A stretch of 64,000 nucleotides of DNA from Flavobacterium sp. Sd200 (lineage in GTDB: Bacteria; Bacteroidota; Bacteroidia; Flavobacteriales; Flavobacteriaceae): assembly GCF_009826935.1 (NCBI RefSeq), contig NZ_WUMN01000004.1:124001-188000 (forward strand), given 5' to 3'. Shown here one piece after another: positions 35,267 through 43,825 of the stretch (the first letter of the stretch is position 1; the number at the start of each line of letters is the position of its first letter). Position numbers and translations under genes: made by a program. The notes beneath the pieces were generated by a model. It had not been told where the DNA came from, did no database searches, and saw only the letters and a list, made by a program, of their open reading frames with translations.

Positions 35267-35412
35267 GTTCTACCAATTATAAATATAATTTAGTACATTA
35301 ATACACATCCCGCTTCTACGAAGCTCTTCATCATTCGCTGTCTTTTTTCTATAAATATGCCGCTCCTAACGGAGCTATAAACAGACTATTTTATAATGAC
35401 AAATAGTATAAT
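35267..35412. repeat. Repeat element D (shared ends, different core)
   Basis: Left end ACCAATTATAAATATAATTT resembles the left end of the repeat at 48360, and right part ACAGACTATTTTATAATGAC-AAATAGTAT resembles the right end of the copy at 44601-44820. The core is different: two short palindromes GCTTCTACGAAGC and GCTCCTAACGGAGC. Confidence 0.55.
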
Positions 35413-35421
35413 ATTGAATCA

Positions 35422-36603
35422 CTAACGCGCTTTCTTCAAAACCATAATATTTTTTTCGGTGTCAACATGTGGGGTGTATTGGTTGCTTTCCATCATTCGC
35501 TGTCCTTCTTCACGGCTTAATACCTTGCCATTTTCGTCCTGCCAAACCATAGGGGTTTTTATTTTGATATCTGCGGTTTGCGTTCGTTTGCCAGTACTGG
35601 CTAAAGCATCTGCAAGCAGGGTATTTAACCTTTCATTGTTTCTAACACTGCTTGCCAGTATAACCCCGTTTTTATCAATCAAAACATTATCAGGAATCGA
35701 ATTAACGCTATATGTAAGTGCAGCTAAATTGTTTCTCCCTTTCAGGTCGCTAAGGTGTTTCCATGGCAAGCCGTCTTTTTTAATGGCATCGGACCAGTGT
35801 TCTTTTTTTTCATCTAACGACACCGCCACAATTTCAAATCCAAGGTTTTTAAACCTGTCGTAGGTTTTAATTAACTCAGGATTTGCCTTTCGGCACGGCA
35901 CACACCACGAAGCCCAAAACTCTAACAGTATAACTTTACCTTCAAATTCCGATAGTTTATGGGCTATTCCATTTTGGTCTGCCATGGTGAAATCAACATA
36001 TTTTTCTCCGGTTTTAGGTGTTTCAGGAATATCTAAACTTAAAAAAGCCTTTATTTTTTCACCATATTGTGATTGTTTATTTTTAGCGGAAAACTTTTCG
36101 AACAATGCAGCCGATTTTTCCCTGCCAAAAACACTGGCCATTATAGAGAGGTTGTGGGCGCTAAGTATGCTGTTAGGGTTATTTTTTATGAATTCAACTT
36201 CTAATGCTACCTTTTCTTCGTATGATTTCAATACGCGTTGTTTATCTCTTAACTGTATTGCCAAGGCATCAGTAGCAGAACCTGTTATAACAGCATCCTC
36301 AAAAGCAGACTTGGTGGCATCAAAAGTCATTTTTGTATTCTCTGCCCAGACAGTTTTTGATGTTGAGCTATCTCTAAGTAAATAAATGCTGTATGGGTAA
36401 TCAGGCAACCTTGTTTTAAGAATAAAGCTGTTATTCATAACCTTTACAGAGTCGATTATTTTATCCTGCAAAAAATCTCCCACAAGAAACACGGTTCCAT
36501 CCGGAATATCTTTTGTTTTTCCATGCAGGGAAAACTCATTTTTATTTTGGCTGTAAGCTAAACCTGTAATAGCAAGAAGTAATAGGCAGAGTAGATTTTT
36601 CAT
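35422..36603 (-). CDS. TlpA-type thiol-disulfide oxidoreductase with N-terminal DUF4369
   Basis: Exported thioredoxin-fold protein of 393 residues: signal peptide about 1-19 (MKNLLCLLLLAITGLAYSQ), DUF4369-like domain about 22-115, and a C-terminal AhpC/TSA-TlpA domain from about 198 with active site FWASWCVPC (Cys234 and Cys237). Proteins with this layout reduce disulfides in the periplasm of Bacteroidota, often near respiratory or secretion genes. No partner operon is visible here. The next gene on the strand is 80 bases away (DUF2490). Confidence 0.9.
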   Translation of the reverse strand: MKNLLCLLLLAITGLAYSQNKNEFSLHGKTKDIPDGTVFLVGDFLQDKIIDSVKVMNNSFILKTRLPDYPYSIYLLRDSSTSKTVWAENTKMTFDATKSAFEDAVITGSATDALAIQLRDKQRVLKSYEEKVALEVEFIKNNPNSILSAHNLSIMASVFGREKSAALFEKFSAKNKQSQYGEKIKAFLSLDIPETPKTGEKYVDFTMADQNGIAHKLSEFEGKVILLEFWASWCVPCRKANPELIKTYDRFKNLGFEIVAVSLDEKKEHWSDAIKKDGLPWKHLSDLKGRNNLAALTYSVNSIPDNVLIDKNGVILASSVRNNERLNTLLADALASTGKRTQTADIKIKTPMVWQDENGKVLSREEGQRMMESNQYTPHVDTEKNIMVLKKAR

Positions 36604-36682
36604 TGGTAAAAACTGATCTTAGGTTGTTTGCGCAAACGTTTTACTAAAGATATGTCTTTTGCCCTATGAAACTGAACACGAA

Positions 36683-37453
36683 CTAAAAAATATTTTCGAC
36701 TATAATGTCTACAGCCAGATAGTTGCTGTCCTGAAGGTGGTGGCCGTGCCCTACAAGATCGTTCATGTAGCCTACATCAAAAACTACAGGTATATTGTGC
36801 GGGGCATAACTGTAGTATAAGCAAAACCGGCTTTCCTTGTATTCAAAACCGCTCCACCCATTGGTGTCGTCATTACTGTCAGAAAATAATGCTTCGGCAC
36901 TGCCCAGCAGGCTGTTTTCATGATCGCTGTCTAAAGCTACTGTAGCCTGTGTTTTAAATCGCGAGCGCAGTTGTAGGTCGTCTTCCACTTCGCCAAAATC
37001 AGGGGTGAAAAATTTTCGTATTTCCTGCCTGTAGGTGGTTTTAAGTTTTACTTCGCCAATGGCAGTTGTATAGTTTATTCTGCCATATCCCCTAAATTCC
37101 TGATGGATGGACGGTGTTTCCAAATCGTAGGGATTTTCATTTTCATATTGGTTCTGCCTGCGGTAACTCAAGGCATAACTGTATTGCCAATGCGGGTTTA
37201 TCTTGTGGTAAATTTCTTCGTTAAGCACAACTATCGACTGCTTTTTAAAAGGGTTGGCATCACCCTCAGGGTCGCTAATCCGTCCCAGTCCAATATAGGT
37301 TAACGATGTGTTTTTTGTGTCGAGTTTTTGTCTTACACCCACCGCGCTCCAAAAAGCGTTTTTTGTACTGCCAAGCCCGGGCGGGCTAATTTGTGCTGAT
37401 GCATAAAAATTAGAAAACAATAAAGTGAGTATGTAAAATAGTAAGTGCTTCAT
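36683..37453 (-). CDS. DUF2490-family exported beta-rich protein
   Basis: A 256-residue protein with a signal peptide about 1-20 (ends NFYASAQ). The mature part has repeated alternating strands, AFWSAVGVRQKLDTKNTSLT and HWQYSYALSYRRQNQYENENP, typical of DUF2490, predicted outer membrane beta-barrels of unknown function. It ends in strands with an aromatic terminus (VDIIVENIF). It is divergent from the ribonucleotide reductase gene. Confidence 0.78.
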   Translation of the reverse strand: MKHLLFYILTLLFSNFYASAQISPPGLGSTKNAFWSAVGVRQKLDTKNTSLTYIGLGRISDPEGDANPFKKQSIVVLNEEIYHKINPHWQYSYALSYRRQNQYENENPYDLETPSIHQEFRGYGRINYTTAIGEVKLKTTYRQEIRKFFTPDFGEVEDDLQLRSRFKTQATVALDSDHENSLLGSAEALFSDSNDDTNGWSGFEYKESRFCLYYSYAPHNIPVVFDVGYMNDLVGHGHHLQDSNYLAVDIIVENIF

Positions 37454-37586
37454 GATTATTAATTTAATACAGCAAATATTAGGCGCGATATTGGAACAAA
37501 TTGGGAATTATATGTTTTTTAACATGCCGATATTTAATTTTATATAGCAATAAAATTTATAACTATTGTTGTTTGTGTTTTAAAAA

Positions 37587-37665
37587 TTGTAAACTTTTTT
37601 GTGTTGATAAAATTTTATTAATCTGTTTTTCAGTATATTGAATTAATAAATTTGTAAACTTTTGT
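37587..37665 (+). promoter_or_regulatory. nrdJ upstream region: repeated TTGTAAACTTTT and -7 box
   Basis: TTGTAAACTTTT occurs twice (about 37588 and 37652), 64 bases apart, and the -7-like TAAATTTG (37647-37654) overlaps the second copy. No NrdR box or B12 riboswitch signature was seen. The repeats might bind a regulator (inference). Confidence 0.4.
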
Positions 37666-37747
37666 AAATTTATTTTTATTGGTGTTTAATTAAAGTGTAA
37701 TTTTACAATACCAGATCACGCAATTCCACTAATCAATTATTTCGCTT

Positions 37748-40303
37748 ATGGATACTAAGATAACCGTAAAAAATGCTGCGACCTATACTCAGGAGGAAGC
37801 CGTAAATGCTTCATTACAATATTTTAAAGGCGACAGCCTTGCTGCTACAGTGTGGGTAAATAAATATGCTCTTAAAGATTCTGAAGGCAATATTTATGAA
37901 AGCACCCCAAATGATATGCACCACCGCATAGCTGCCGAAATTGCCCGTATAGAGGCTAAATATCCTAATGCTTACACCCACCAGCAGGTTTTCGACCTGA
38001 TAAAAGATTTTAAGTACCTTGTGCCACAGGGCAGCCCCATGACGGGCATAGGCAACCCCTATCAAATAGCATCGCTGTCTAACTGCTTTGTTATTGGTAA
38101 CGATAATTCTGACTCTTATGGCGGTATTATGAAAACCGATCAGGAACAGGTGCAGCTCATGAAACGCAGGGGAGGCGTTGGACACGACCTGAGCCATATT
38201 CGCCCTAAAGGGTCTCCGGTAAAAAACTCTGCTTTAACCTCTACAGGGCTCGTGCCGTTTATGGAACGCTATTCTAATTCTACACGAGAGGTAGCGCAGG
38301 ATGGCCGACGTGGCGCACTCATGCTGTCTGTATCGATAAACCATCCCGATGCTGTCGATTTTATAGATGCCAAACTGGAACAGGGCAAAGTAACAGGTGC
38401 CAATGTATCGGTGCGTATAGATAACAATTTTATGAAGGCCGTACAGGCAGATGCGCCGTATATACAGAAATATCCAATTTTTAGCGATAATCCTTTATAT
38501 ACTAAAGAGATCAGTGCTAAAGATCTTTGGGACAAAATTATCCATAACGCATGGAAATCGGCAGAGCCGGGCATTTTATTTTGGGATACCATTATAAACG
38601 AGTCGCTGCCGGACTGCTATGCCGATCTTGGCTACAAAACGCTGTCTACCAATCCGTGTGGCGAAATTCCGCTTTGTGCTTATGACAGTTGCCGTTTGCT
38701 GGCAATCAACCTCTTATCTTATGTGGAAAAACCATTTACGGCAGCGGCCTCATTCAATTTTACTTTGTTTAAAGAGCATGTTGCTGCAGCACAAAGAATA
38801 ATGGATGATATTATTGATCTTGAACTTGAAAAGATAGATGCAATACTGTCTAAAATAGATGCCGATCCGGAAAGCGATGAAGTAAAATTGGTTGAGAAAA
38901 ACCTGTGGCTTAACATCCGCGAGAAAGCACGCGAAGGCCGTCGTACCGGTATTGGTATTACTGCCGAAGGCGATATGCTTGCCGCCCTTGGCCTGCGCTA
39001 TGGTAGTGATGAGGCGGTAGATTTTTCTGAAAACCTGCATAAAATACTTGCAGTTGAGGTTTACAGAGGGTCGGTTAACCTTGCAAAAGAGCGCGGTGCC
39101 TTTGGTATTTATGACAGTGAAAGGGAAAAAAACAATCCGTTCGTACTTCGCCTTAAAGAGGCCGACAGCCAGTTGTATTATGAAATGCAGGAATATGGCC
39201 GCCGTAATATTGCTTTGCTAACCATTGCCCCAACAGGCACTACCAGCCTTATGACGCAAACCACATCGGGTATAGAGCCTGTGTTCCTTCCGGTATATAA
39301 GCGCAGGAGAAAAGTAAACCCTAACGACAAAGATGTTCGTGTTGACTTTATAGATGAGGTGGGCGACAGTTGGGAAGAGTATGTGGTGTTTCATCATCGT
39401 TTTAAAGAATGGATGGACGTGAATGGCATAGATACTACTAAAAACTACACTCAGGATGAACTTGACGCGTTGGTGCAGCAATCACCCTACTATAAAGCAA
39501 CCAGTAATGATGTAGATTGGCTTAGCAAAGTGCGCATGCAGGGCAGGATACAAAAATGGGTAGACCACTCCATATCTGTAACCGTAAACGTGCCTAACGA
39601 AACGCCACAGGAAGTTGTTGCACAGCTATACATGCAGGCATGGGAAGCCGGCTGTAAAGGTGTAACGGTTTACAGGGATGGCTCACGCTCCGGTGTGCTT
39701 ATTGCCGCTACAGAAAAGAAAGAAGAAAAAACTGCCGATGTACTACCGTCTATATTTCCTGTAAAAAGGCCTTATGTGTTGGAGGCTGATGTAGTGCGTT
39801 TTCAAAATAGTAAAGATAAATGGATAGCCTTTATTGGTCTGATAGATGGTCGTCCTTATGAGATATTTACAGGTCTTGCCGATGATGAAGATGGTATTGC
39901 CCTGCCGCGTTGGGTTACCGAAGGTCTTATCCTTAAAAATAAAAATGATGATGGCAGCACCCGCTACGATTTTCAGTATAAAAATACTCGTGGTTACAAG
40001 ACTACTATTGAGGGGCTTTCGCATAAATTTAACCCGGAATACTGGAACTATGCCAAGCTTATATCGGGCACGCTTCGCCATGGCATGAGCATAGAAAAGG
40101 CTGTCGATCTTATTAACAGTTTACAATTAGACAGTGAGAGCATTAATACCTGGAAAAACGGGGTTGCCCGTGCACTTAAACGCTATATTGTAGATGGTAC
40201 TGAGGCTCATGGCCAAAAATGCAGTAACTGTAATTCGGTTAACCTTATTTATCAGGAAGGCTGCCTTACCTGTAAAGACTGCGGTTCTTCTAAATGCGGT
40301 TAA
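37748..40303 (+). CDS. nrdJ: Adenosylcobalamin-dependent (class II) ribonucleotide reductase
   Basis: Reduces ribonucleotides with a cobalamin radical. Of 851 residues, Cys113 (SNCFVIG) is the N-terminal reducing cysteine and NPCGE (about residue 303) the active-site radical cysteine motif. The NIALLTIAPTGTTSLMTQTTSG segment is a class II signature. The C-terminal part (about 680-851) includes a beta-domain and a Cys4 zinc-finger-like end: Cys825, Cys828, Cys839, Cys842, with extra Cys845 and Cys850 suited to thioredoxin-type redox relay. It has a strong terminator. B12 is required for activity. Confidence 0.93.
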   Translation: MDTKITVKNAATYTQEEAVNASLQYFKGDSLAATVWVNKYALKDSEGNIYESTPNDMHHRIAAEIARIEAKYPNAYTHQQVFDLIKDFKYLVPQGSPMTGIGNPYQIASLSNCFVIGNDNSDSYGGIMKTDQEQVQLMKRRGGVGHDLSHIRPKGSPVKNSALTSTGLVPFMERYSNSTREVAQDGRRGALMLSVSINHPDAVDFIDAKLEQGKVTGANVSVRIDNNFMKAVQADAPYIQKYPIFSDNPLYTKEISAKDLWDKIIHNAWKSAEPGILFWDTIINESLPDCYADLGYKTLSTNPCGEIPLCAYDSCRLLAINLLSYVEKPFTAAASFNFTLFKEHVAAAQRIMDDIIDLELEKIDAILSKIDADPESDEVKLVEKNLWLNIREKAREGRRTGIGITAEGDMLAALGLRYGSDEAVDFSENLHKILAVEVYRGSVNLAKERGAFGIYDSEREKNNPFVLRLKEADSQLYYEMQEYGRRNIALLTIAPTGTTSLMTQTTSGIEPVFLPVYKRRRKVNPNDKDVRVDFIDEVGDSWEEYVVFHHRFKEWMDVNGIDTTKNYTQDELDALVQQSPYYKATSNDVDWLSKVRMQGRIQKWVDHSISVTVNVPNETPQEVVAQLYMQAWEAGCKGVTVYRDGSRSGVLIAATEKKEEKTADVLPSIFPVKRPYVLEADVVRFQNSKDKWIAFIGLIDGRPYEIFTGLADDEDGIALPRWVTEGLILKNKNDDGSTRYDFQYKNTRGYKTTIEGLSHKFNPEYWNYAKLISGTLRHGMSIEKAVDLINSLQLDSESINTWKNGVARALKRYIVDGTEAHGQKCSNCNSVNLIYQEGCLTCKDCGSSKCG

Positions 40304-40331
40304 TTAGCTCTTAAATGTTAATCATATCTAT

Positions 40332-40361
40332 AATCCGTTCCCTTTAAGGAACGGATTTTTT
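40332..40361 (+). terminator. Terminator of nrdJ
   Basis: Perfect 10-bp stem AATCCGTTCC / GGAACGGATT with a 6-base loop and a T-run. It lies 28 bases past the nrdJ stop. Confidence 0.88.
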
Positions 40362-40385
40362 AATTTTAGGAGTTAATCAACTTCT

Positions 40386-41435
40386 ATGCAGGAACAATTG
40401 CACAGCAACAGCCGTTTTTTACAGTTCTTGGTCTTTGGTTTTATAGGCCTGGTACTAACTTTTAGCCTAATATTTTTTGTGTTAAGGCGCATAGGAAAAG
40501 ACCCTAACAACCTATTGCCAATAAATTTTGCCAATCGCATAAAATTGCCCTTGCTCCTGCTCATCATAGCTTTAGTGCTTCGAATAGGTTTGCTTAACGA
40601 TGTTTTTGACGACAGGTTTGTAAACACCCTTGGACATGCAAGCACACTGCTGCTCATTTTTGCAGTTACCTGGAGCTGTATTGTAATAATGCGGTCCTTT
40701 AAGTCGGGCCTGATGCGCAAGTATGATATTACTGCTGCCGATAATCTTAACGCCCGGCGCGTGTACACCCAGTTTACTATTCTAGAACGGGTTGTTGTAT
40801 TTATAATGGTAGTCTTTGCCATAGGAATTGCCCTTATGAGTTTTGACAGCATTCGCACCGTGGGTATAAGTTTTTTAACCTCGGCAGGTATAGCCGGTAT
40901 CATCCTGGGGTTTTCTGCCCAAAAAATGCTGGGTACCCTCATTGCCGGAATACAGATAGCCATAACGCAGCCCATACGACTGGACGATGTAGTAATTGTA
41001 GAGAACGAATGGGGCTGGATAGAAGAAATTACCCTGACGTATGTTGTAGTGCGCATTTGGGATAAACGCCGCATGGTGCTTCCTACCACTTATTTTATAG
41101 AAAAACCATTCCAAAACTGGACGCGCACCACATCTGAAATTTTAGGCACTGTATTTATATACACCGATTTCCTGATGTCTGTAGATGCACTAAGGGCAGA
41201 ACTTACGAGGCTGCTTAACACCACACCGTTATGGGATGGCAATGTAAATGTATTACAGGTTACCAATGCCAATGAGGGCGGTATGGAAATACGTGCGCTG
41301 ATGAGCAGTAAAAACTCGCCTACGTCATGGGATCTTCGGGTGTTTATTCGCGAAAAGCTGATAACTTTTATCCAGCAAAATTATCCTGAATGCCTGCCGC
41401 GCACGCGTGTAGAGATGAAAGCGAAACCTAATTAA
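40386..41435 (+). CDS. MscS-family mechanosensitive ion channel
   Basis: A 349-residue protein with four hydrophobic segments in the first half: about 11-31, 53-70, 87-105 and 137-157. Helix TM3 region carries GISFLTSAGIAGIILGFSAQKMLGTLIAG, the pore-lining segment of MscS, followed by the cytoplasmic beta-domain (TQPIRLDDVVIVENEWGWIEEI). It should release solutes under osmotic down-shock. It starts a compact plus-strand block with the SDR gene 12 bases downstream. Confidence 0.9.
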   Translation: MQEQLHSNSRFLQFLVFGFIGLVLTFSLIFFVLRRIGKDPNNLLPINFANRIKLPLLLLIIALVLRIGLLNDVFDDRFVNTLGHASTLLLIFAVTWSCIVIMRSFKSGLMRKYDITAADNLNARRVYTQFTILERVVVFIMVVFAIGIALMSFDSIRTVGISFLTSAGIAGIILGFSAQKMLGTLIAGIQIAITQPIRLDDVVIVENEWGWIEEITLTYVVVRIWDKRRMVLPTTYFIEKPFQNWTRTTSEILGTVFIYTDFLMSVDALRAELTRLLNTTPLWDGNVNVLQVTNANEGGMEIRALMSSKNSPTSWDLRVFIREKLITFIQQNYPECLPRTRVEMKAKPN

Positions 41436-41447
41436 AATACAATTGCT

Positions 41448-42203
41448 ATGGAAAATTTACACGAATACCTGCCTCAAAGTGTAGAGGGTAAGGCGGTTTT
41501 AATAACGGGCGGCACTACAGGCATAGGTCGTGCCATTGCAGTACTGCTGGCAAGGCTTGGGGCACGGGTTATGATATTTGGGCACAGGCAGGATCATTTG
41601 GATGATGCCCTTGCCGATATTAAGGCTACCGCTGCTACTGATGTGTATGGCTATGTTATAGATGTGGTTAAAGAGGAGGATATTGCCTGCATGTTTAGAG
41701 AAGTTGACGCAAAGTTAAAAACCCTGGATGTACTGATAAACAATGTAGCTATGGGCTATGGCAATGTTACTGAGGGAGAATATAAAGACTGGCAGCGTGT
41801 AGTCAATGTTAATCTTACCAGCTATTTGGCATTTTGTGCCGGGGCTATAGCACGCATGCAAGCCAACGGGAGTGGGCACATTATAAACATAGGTTCTATG
41901 AGTGCTAACAGGCGCGAAGAGACCGGATCGGTTTATGTAGCAACAAAGGCTGCCATACAGGCCTACAGCGAAGCATTGCGCAAAGAGGTAAATAAAAGAG
42001 GTATTAAGGTTACGCTCATAGAACCCGGCGCAGTAGATACCGATATGCAACAGCAACCCACCACACAAAAGCTTGAAAAAGTAGAGAGCCTTGAAATGCT
42101 CACGGCGCAAGATGTGGCTGTTGCAGTATTGTATTGCCTTAGCCAGCCCAAACGCTGCGATGTGGTAGAACTTAAGGTAAGGCCGCATTTACAGCTTATA
42201 TAA
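41448..42203 (+). CDS. Short-chain dehydrogenase/reductase
   Basis: SDR of 251 residues. The nucleotide motif is TGGTTGIGRA (about 20-29), NNVA is the stabilising NNAG-like motif, Ser in IINIGSMSA and YVATK (Tyr-x-x-x-Lys) are the catalytic residues. The ending KRCDVVELKVRP is typical of short-chain alcohol dehydrogenase-like proteins. Substrate unknown. Close to the MscS gene (12 bases) and upstream of the beta-barrel gene. Confidence 0.92.
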   Translation: MENLHEYLPQSVEGKAVLITGGTTGIGRAIAVLLARLGARVMIFGHRQDHLDDALADIKATAATDVYGYVIDVVKEEDIACMFREVDAKLKTLDVLINNVAMGYGNVTEGEYKDWQRVVNVNLTSYLAFCAGAIARMQANGSGHIINIGSMSANRREETGSVYVATKAAIQAYSEALRKEVNKRGIKVTLIEPGAVDTDMQQQPTTQKLEKVESLEMLTAQDVAVAVLYCLSQPKRCDVVELKVRPHLQLI

Positions 42204-42282
42204 CAGGAATAATAAAGAGCAGAGATAAACGGTATTGCCAAACTTTTTGCATCTTTGTACTACTAATATCTTATATCCTGAT

Positions 42283-42993
42283 ATGCATTTTTTTAAGTAC
42301 GCACTGCTGTTATTCTTTACGCTAAGCCTGCATGCGCAGGTAGAGCAGGATACCATTAAGATAGTTAAAGACAGTCTTGCGCCTATTGCCGACCCTAAGT
42401 ATCGCGAAGACCAGTTTTATGCCACCATAACCTATAATCTTATGGAAGGGCAGCCACGTGGCTATGCCCAATATTCGTTCTCTACAGGTATCAGCGGCGG
42501 TTTTTTGCGCGATATGCCAGTAAACAAGCGGAGGAATCATTCCATTGCAGTTGGTTTGGGGTATTCTTATAATAACATAAAACATAATTTGGTGGTTGCC
42601 AAGACTGATGTTGGCAATTTTTACAGCATCCAGAGCAACAATACGTTCGACAGAAACAAGCTGGTGTTGCACTATGCCGAGCTGCCCATAGAGTTCCGTT
42701 GGAGGAACTCGGATTCTATTAGTCACCAGTTTTGGCGTATTTATCTTGGGTTTAAGGCCAGCTATCTTTTTTACAGTAAAGCACAGTTGAAAGACGGAGG
42801 CAACGATATAAAGGTAATTAACGATGCCAACCTTAATAAATTTGTGTTAGGGTCCTATATTTCGGCAGGATGGAATACCTGGAACCTGTATGCTTATTAT
42901 GGCTTTACACCCATTTATAAGGATGCTGTGCTGGATGGCCAAAAACTTAACATGCACATGCTTAAGCTGGGACTAATTTTCTACATACTGTAA
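42283..42993 (+). CDS. Exported outer-membrane beta-barrel protein (PorT-like)
   Basis: From the ATG at 42283 (236 residues) there is a signal peptide about 1-18 (MHFFKYALLLFFTLSLHA). The mature part contains alternating strands and a C-terminal aromatic-rich end (LKLGLIFYIL), as for small porin-like barrels. The sequence resembles the PorT/porin-family group, but a role in type IX secretion is not established from what I see. Its last base overlaps the first base of the Crp/Fnr gene (TAATG), so the two are tightly coupled. Confidence 0.6.
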   Translation: MHFFKYALLLFFTLSLHAQVEQDTIKIVKDSLAPIADPKYREDQFYATITYNLMEGQPRGYAQYSFSTGISGGFLRDMPVNKRRNHSIAVGLGYSYNNIKHNLVVAKTDVGNFYSIQSNNTFDRNKLVLHYAELPIEFRWRNSDSISHQFWRIYLGFKASYLFYSKAQLKDGGNDIKVINDANLNKFVLGSYISAGWNTWNLYAYYGFTPIYKDAVLDGQKLNMHMLKLGLIFYIL

Positions 42994-43553
42994 TGTTACA
43001 GGTTTTAAGGCAACATATAGAGCAATTGATATCCCTAACCGATGATGAGTTCGAAGTTGTAGCAGCCCATTTTCAGGAAAAGAGAATTAAAAAGCACCGT
43101 TTTTTGGTTCAGGAAGGCGAGGCGGTTTCGTGCGAGTTTTTTGTAGTACAGGGTCTTGTAAAAACCTTTCACAGCGATGCTAACGGAAAAGAACACATTG
43201 TAGCCTTTGCAAAAGAAGAGTGGTGGGTAAGCGATTATCAGGCATATCATACACAATCTGCTGCTACACTAAATGTTGACTGTCTTGAAGATACTGATGT
43301 GTTGTGCCTTTCTTATACCGACAGGGAGCATCTCCTGAGCAAGGTTAAAAAGATGGAGAGCTTTTTTCTTAAAAAATCAAACTATGGCTATATTGCCCTG
43401 CAACGCCGCATTTTAGGATTGCTTAGCAGCAGTGCCAAAGAACGCTATGAACAGTTTTTGCAGCAATATCCGGGCTTGGTAAGCCGCATCCCTAAAACAG
43501 TAATTGCTGCCTATCTTGGGGTGTCGAGAGAAACACTGAGCCGTTTGTCATGA
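42993..43553 (+). CDS. Crp/Fnr-family transcriptional regulator with CRP-like recognition helix
   Basis: 186 residues: N-terminal cyclic-nucleotide-binding-like domain (about 1-120, KHRFLVQEGEAVSCEFFVV) and C-terminal HTH ending IAAYLGVSRETLSRLS. The recognition helix has Arg179, Glu180 and Arg184 in the same spacing as E. coli CRP (R-E-x-x-x-R), which predicts a TGTGA half-site. A perfect TGTGA-N6-TCACA site lies 178 bases downstream. No iron-sulfur cysteine cluster was seen, so oxygen sensing as in FNR is unlikely. The start overlaps the previous stop by one base. Confidence 0.88.
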   Translation: MLQVLRQHIEQLISLTDDEFEVVAAHFQEKRIKKHRFLVQEGEAVSCEFFVVQGLVKTFHSDANGKEHIVAFAKEEWWVSDYQAYHTQSAATLNVDCLEDTDVLCLSYTDREHLLSKVKKMESFFLKKSNYGYIALQRRILGLLSSSAKERYEQFLQQYPGLVSRIPKTVIAAYLGVSRETLSRLS

Positions 43554-43598
43554 TTTTAATGGTAAAGTTAGTCATTGTATCAAATATCATTGCTGGGA

Positions 43599-43683
43599 GT
43601 TCCATTTCGACGGTAGGAGAAATCTCTTTAAATCAGTGTCTTGGAGATTTCTCCACTTCGCTGCGCTTCGGTCGAAATGGAAC
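43599..43683. repeat. REP-like palindrome (TTTCGAC type)
   Basis: GTTCCATTTCGAC and GTCGAAATGGAAC form the outer arms and GGAGAAATCTC / GAGATTTCTCC the inner arms. A flavobacterial REP-like element, in the gap between the Crp gene and the DJ-1 gene. Confidence 0.8.
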
Positions 43684-43730
43684 GCCTGAAGTAACTGTAT
43701 CTATCCGTTTTAATTTTACTTCAAATTTAA

Positions 43731-43798
43731 TGTGACATACATCACACTAAATACGTGACCTGTATCCTTTATTTTTTTAGTGGTTGTGCCGAACTTTG
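43731..43798 (+). promoter_or_regulatory. CRP-type site upstream of the DJ-1/PfpI gene
   Basis: TGTGACATACATCACA (43731-43746) is a perfect TGTGA-N6-TCACA palindrome. The likely -7 box GAACTTTG (43791-43798, one mismatch to TAnnTTTG) has no TTG at the -33 position. If transcription starts near 43805, the site is centred about -66, a usual place for class I activation. Confidence 0.65.
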
Positions 43799-43825
43799 TA
43801 TCTGTAATTTTAAAATTATATTGAT

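Noticed and set aside
37454..37747. Possible B12 riboswitch upstream of the class II ribonucleotide reductase gene
   Set aside because: No B12-box-like conserved segment or matching secondary structure was found; only AT-rich DNA and a short repeat are present.
42283..42993. Firm assignment as PorT/SprT of the type IX secretion system
   Set aside because: Only general small beta-barrel features are seen, and the gene lies outside the usual type IX neighbourhood, so I left it as PorT-like.
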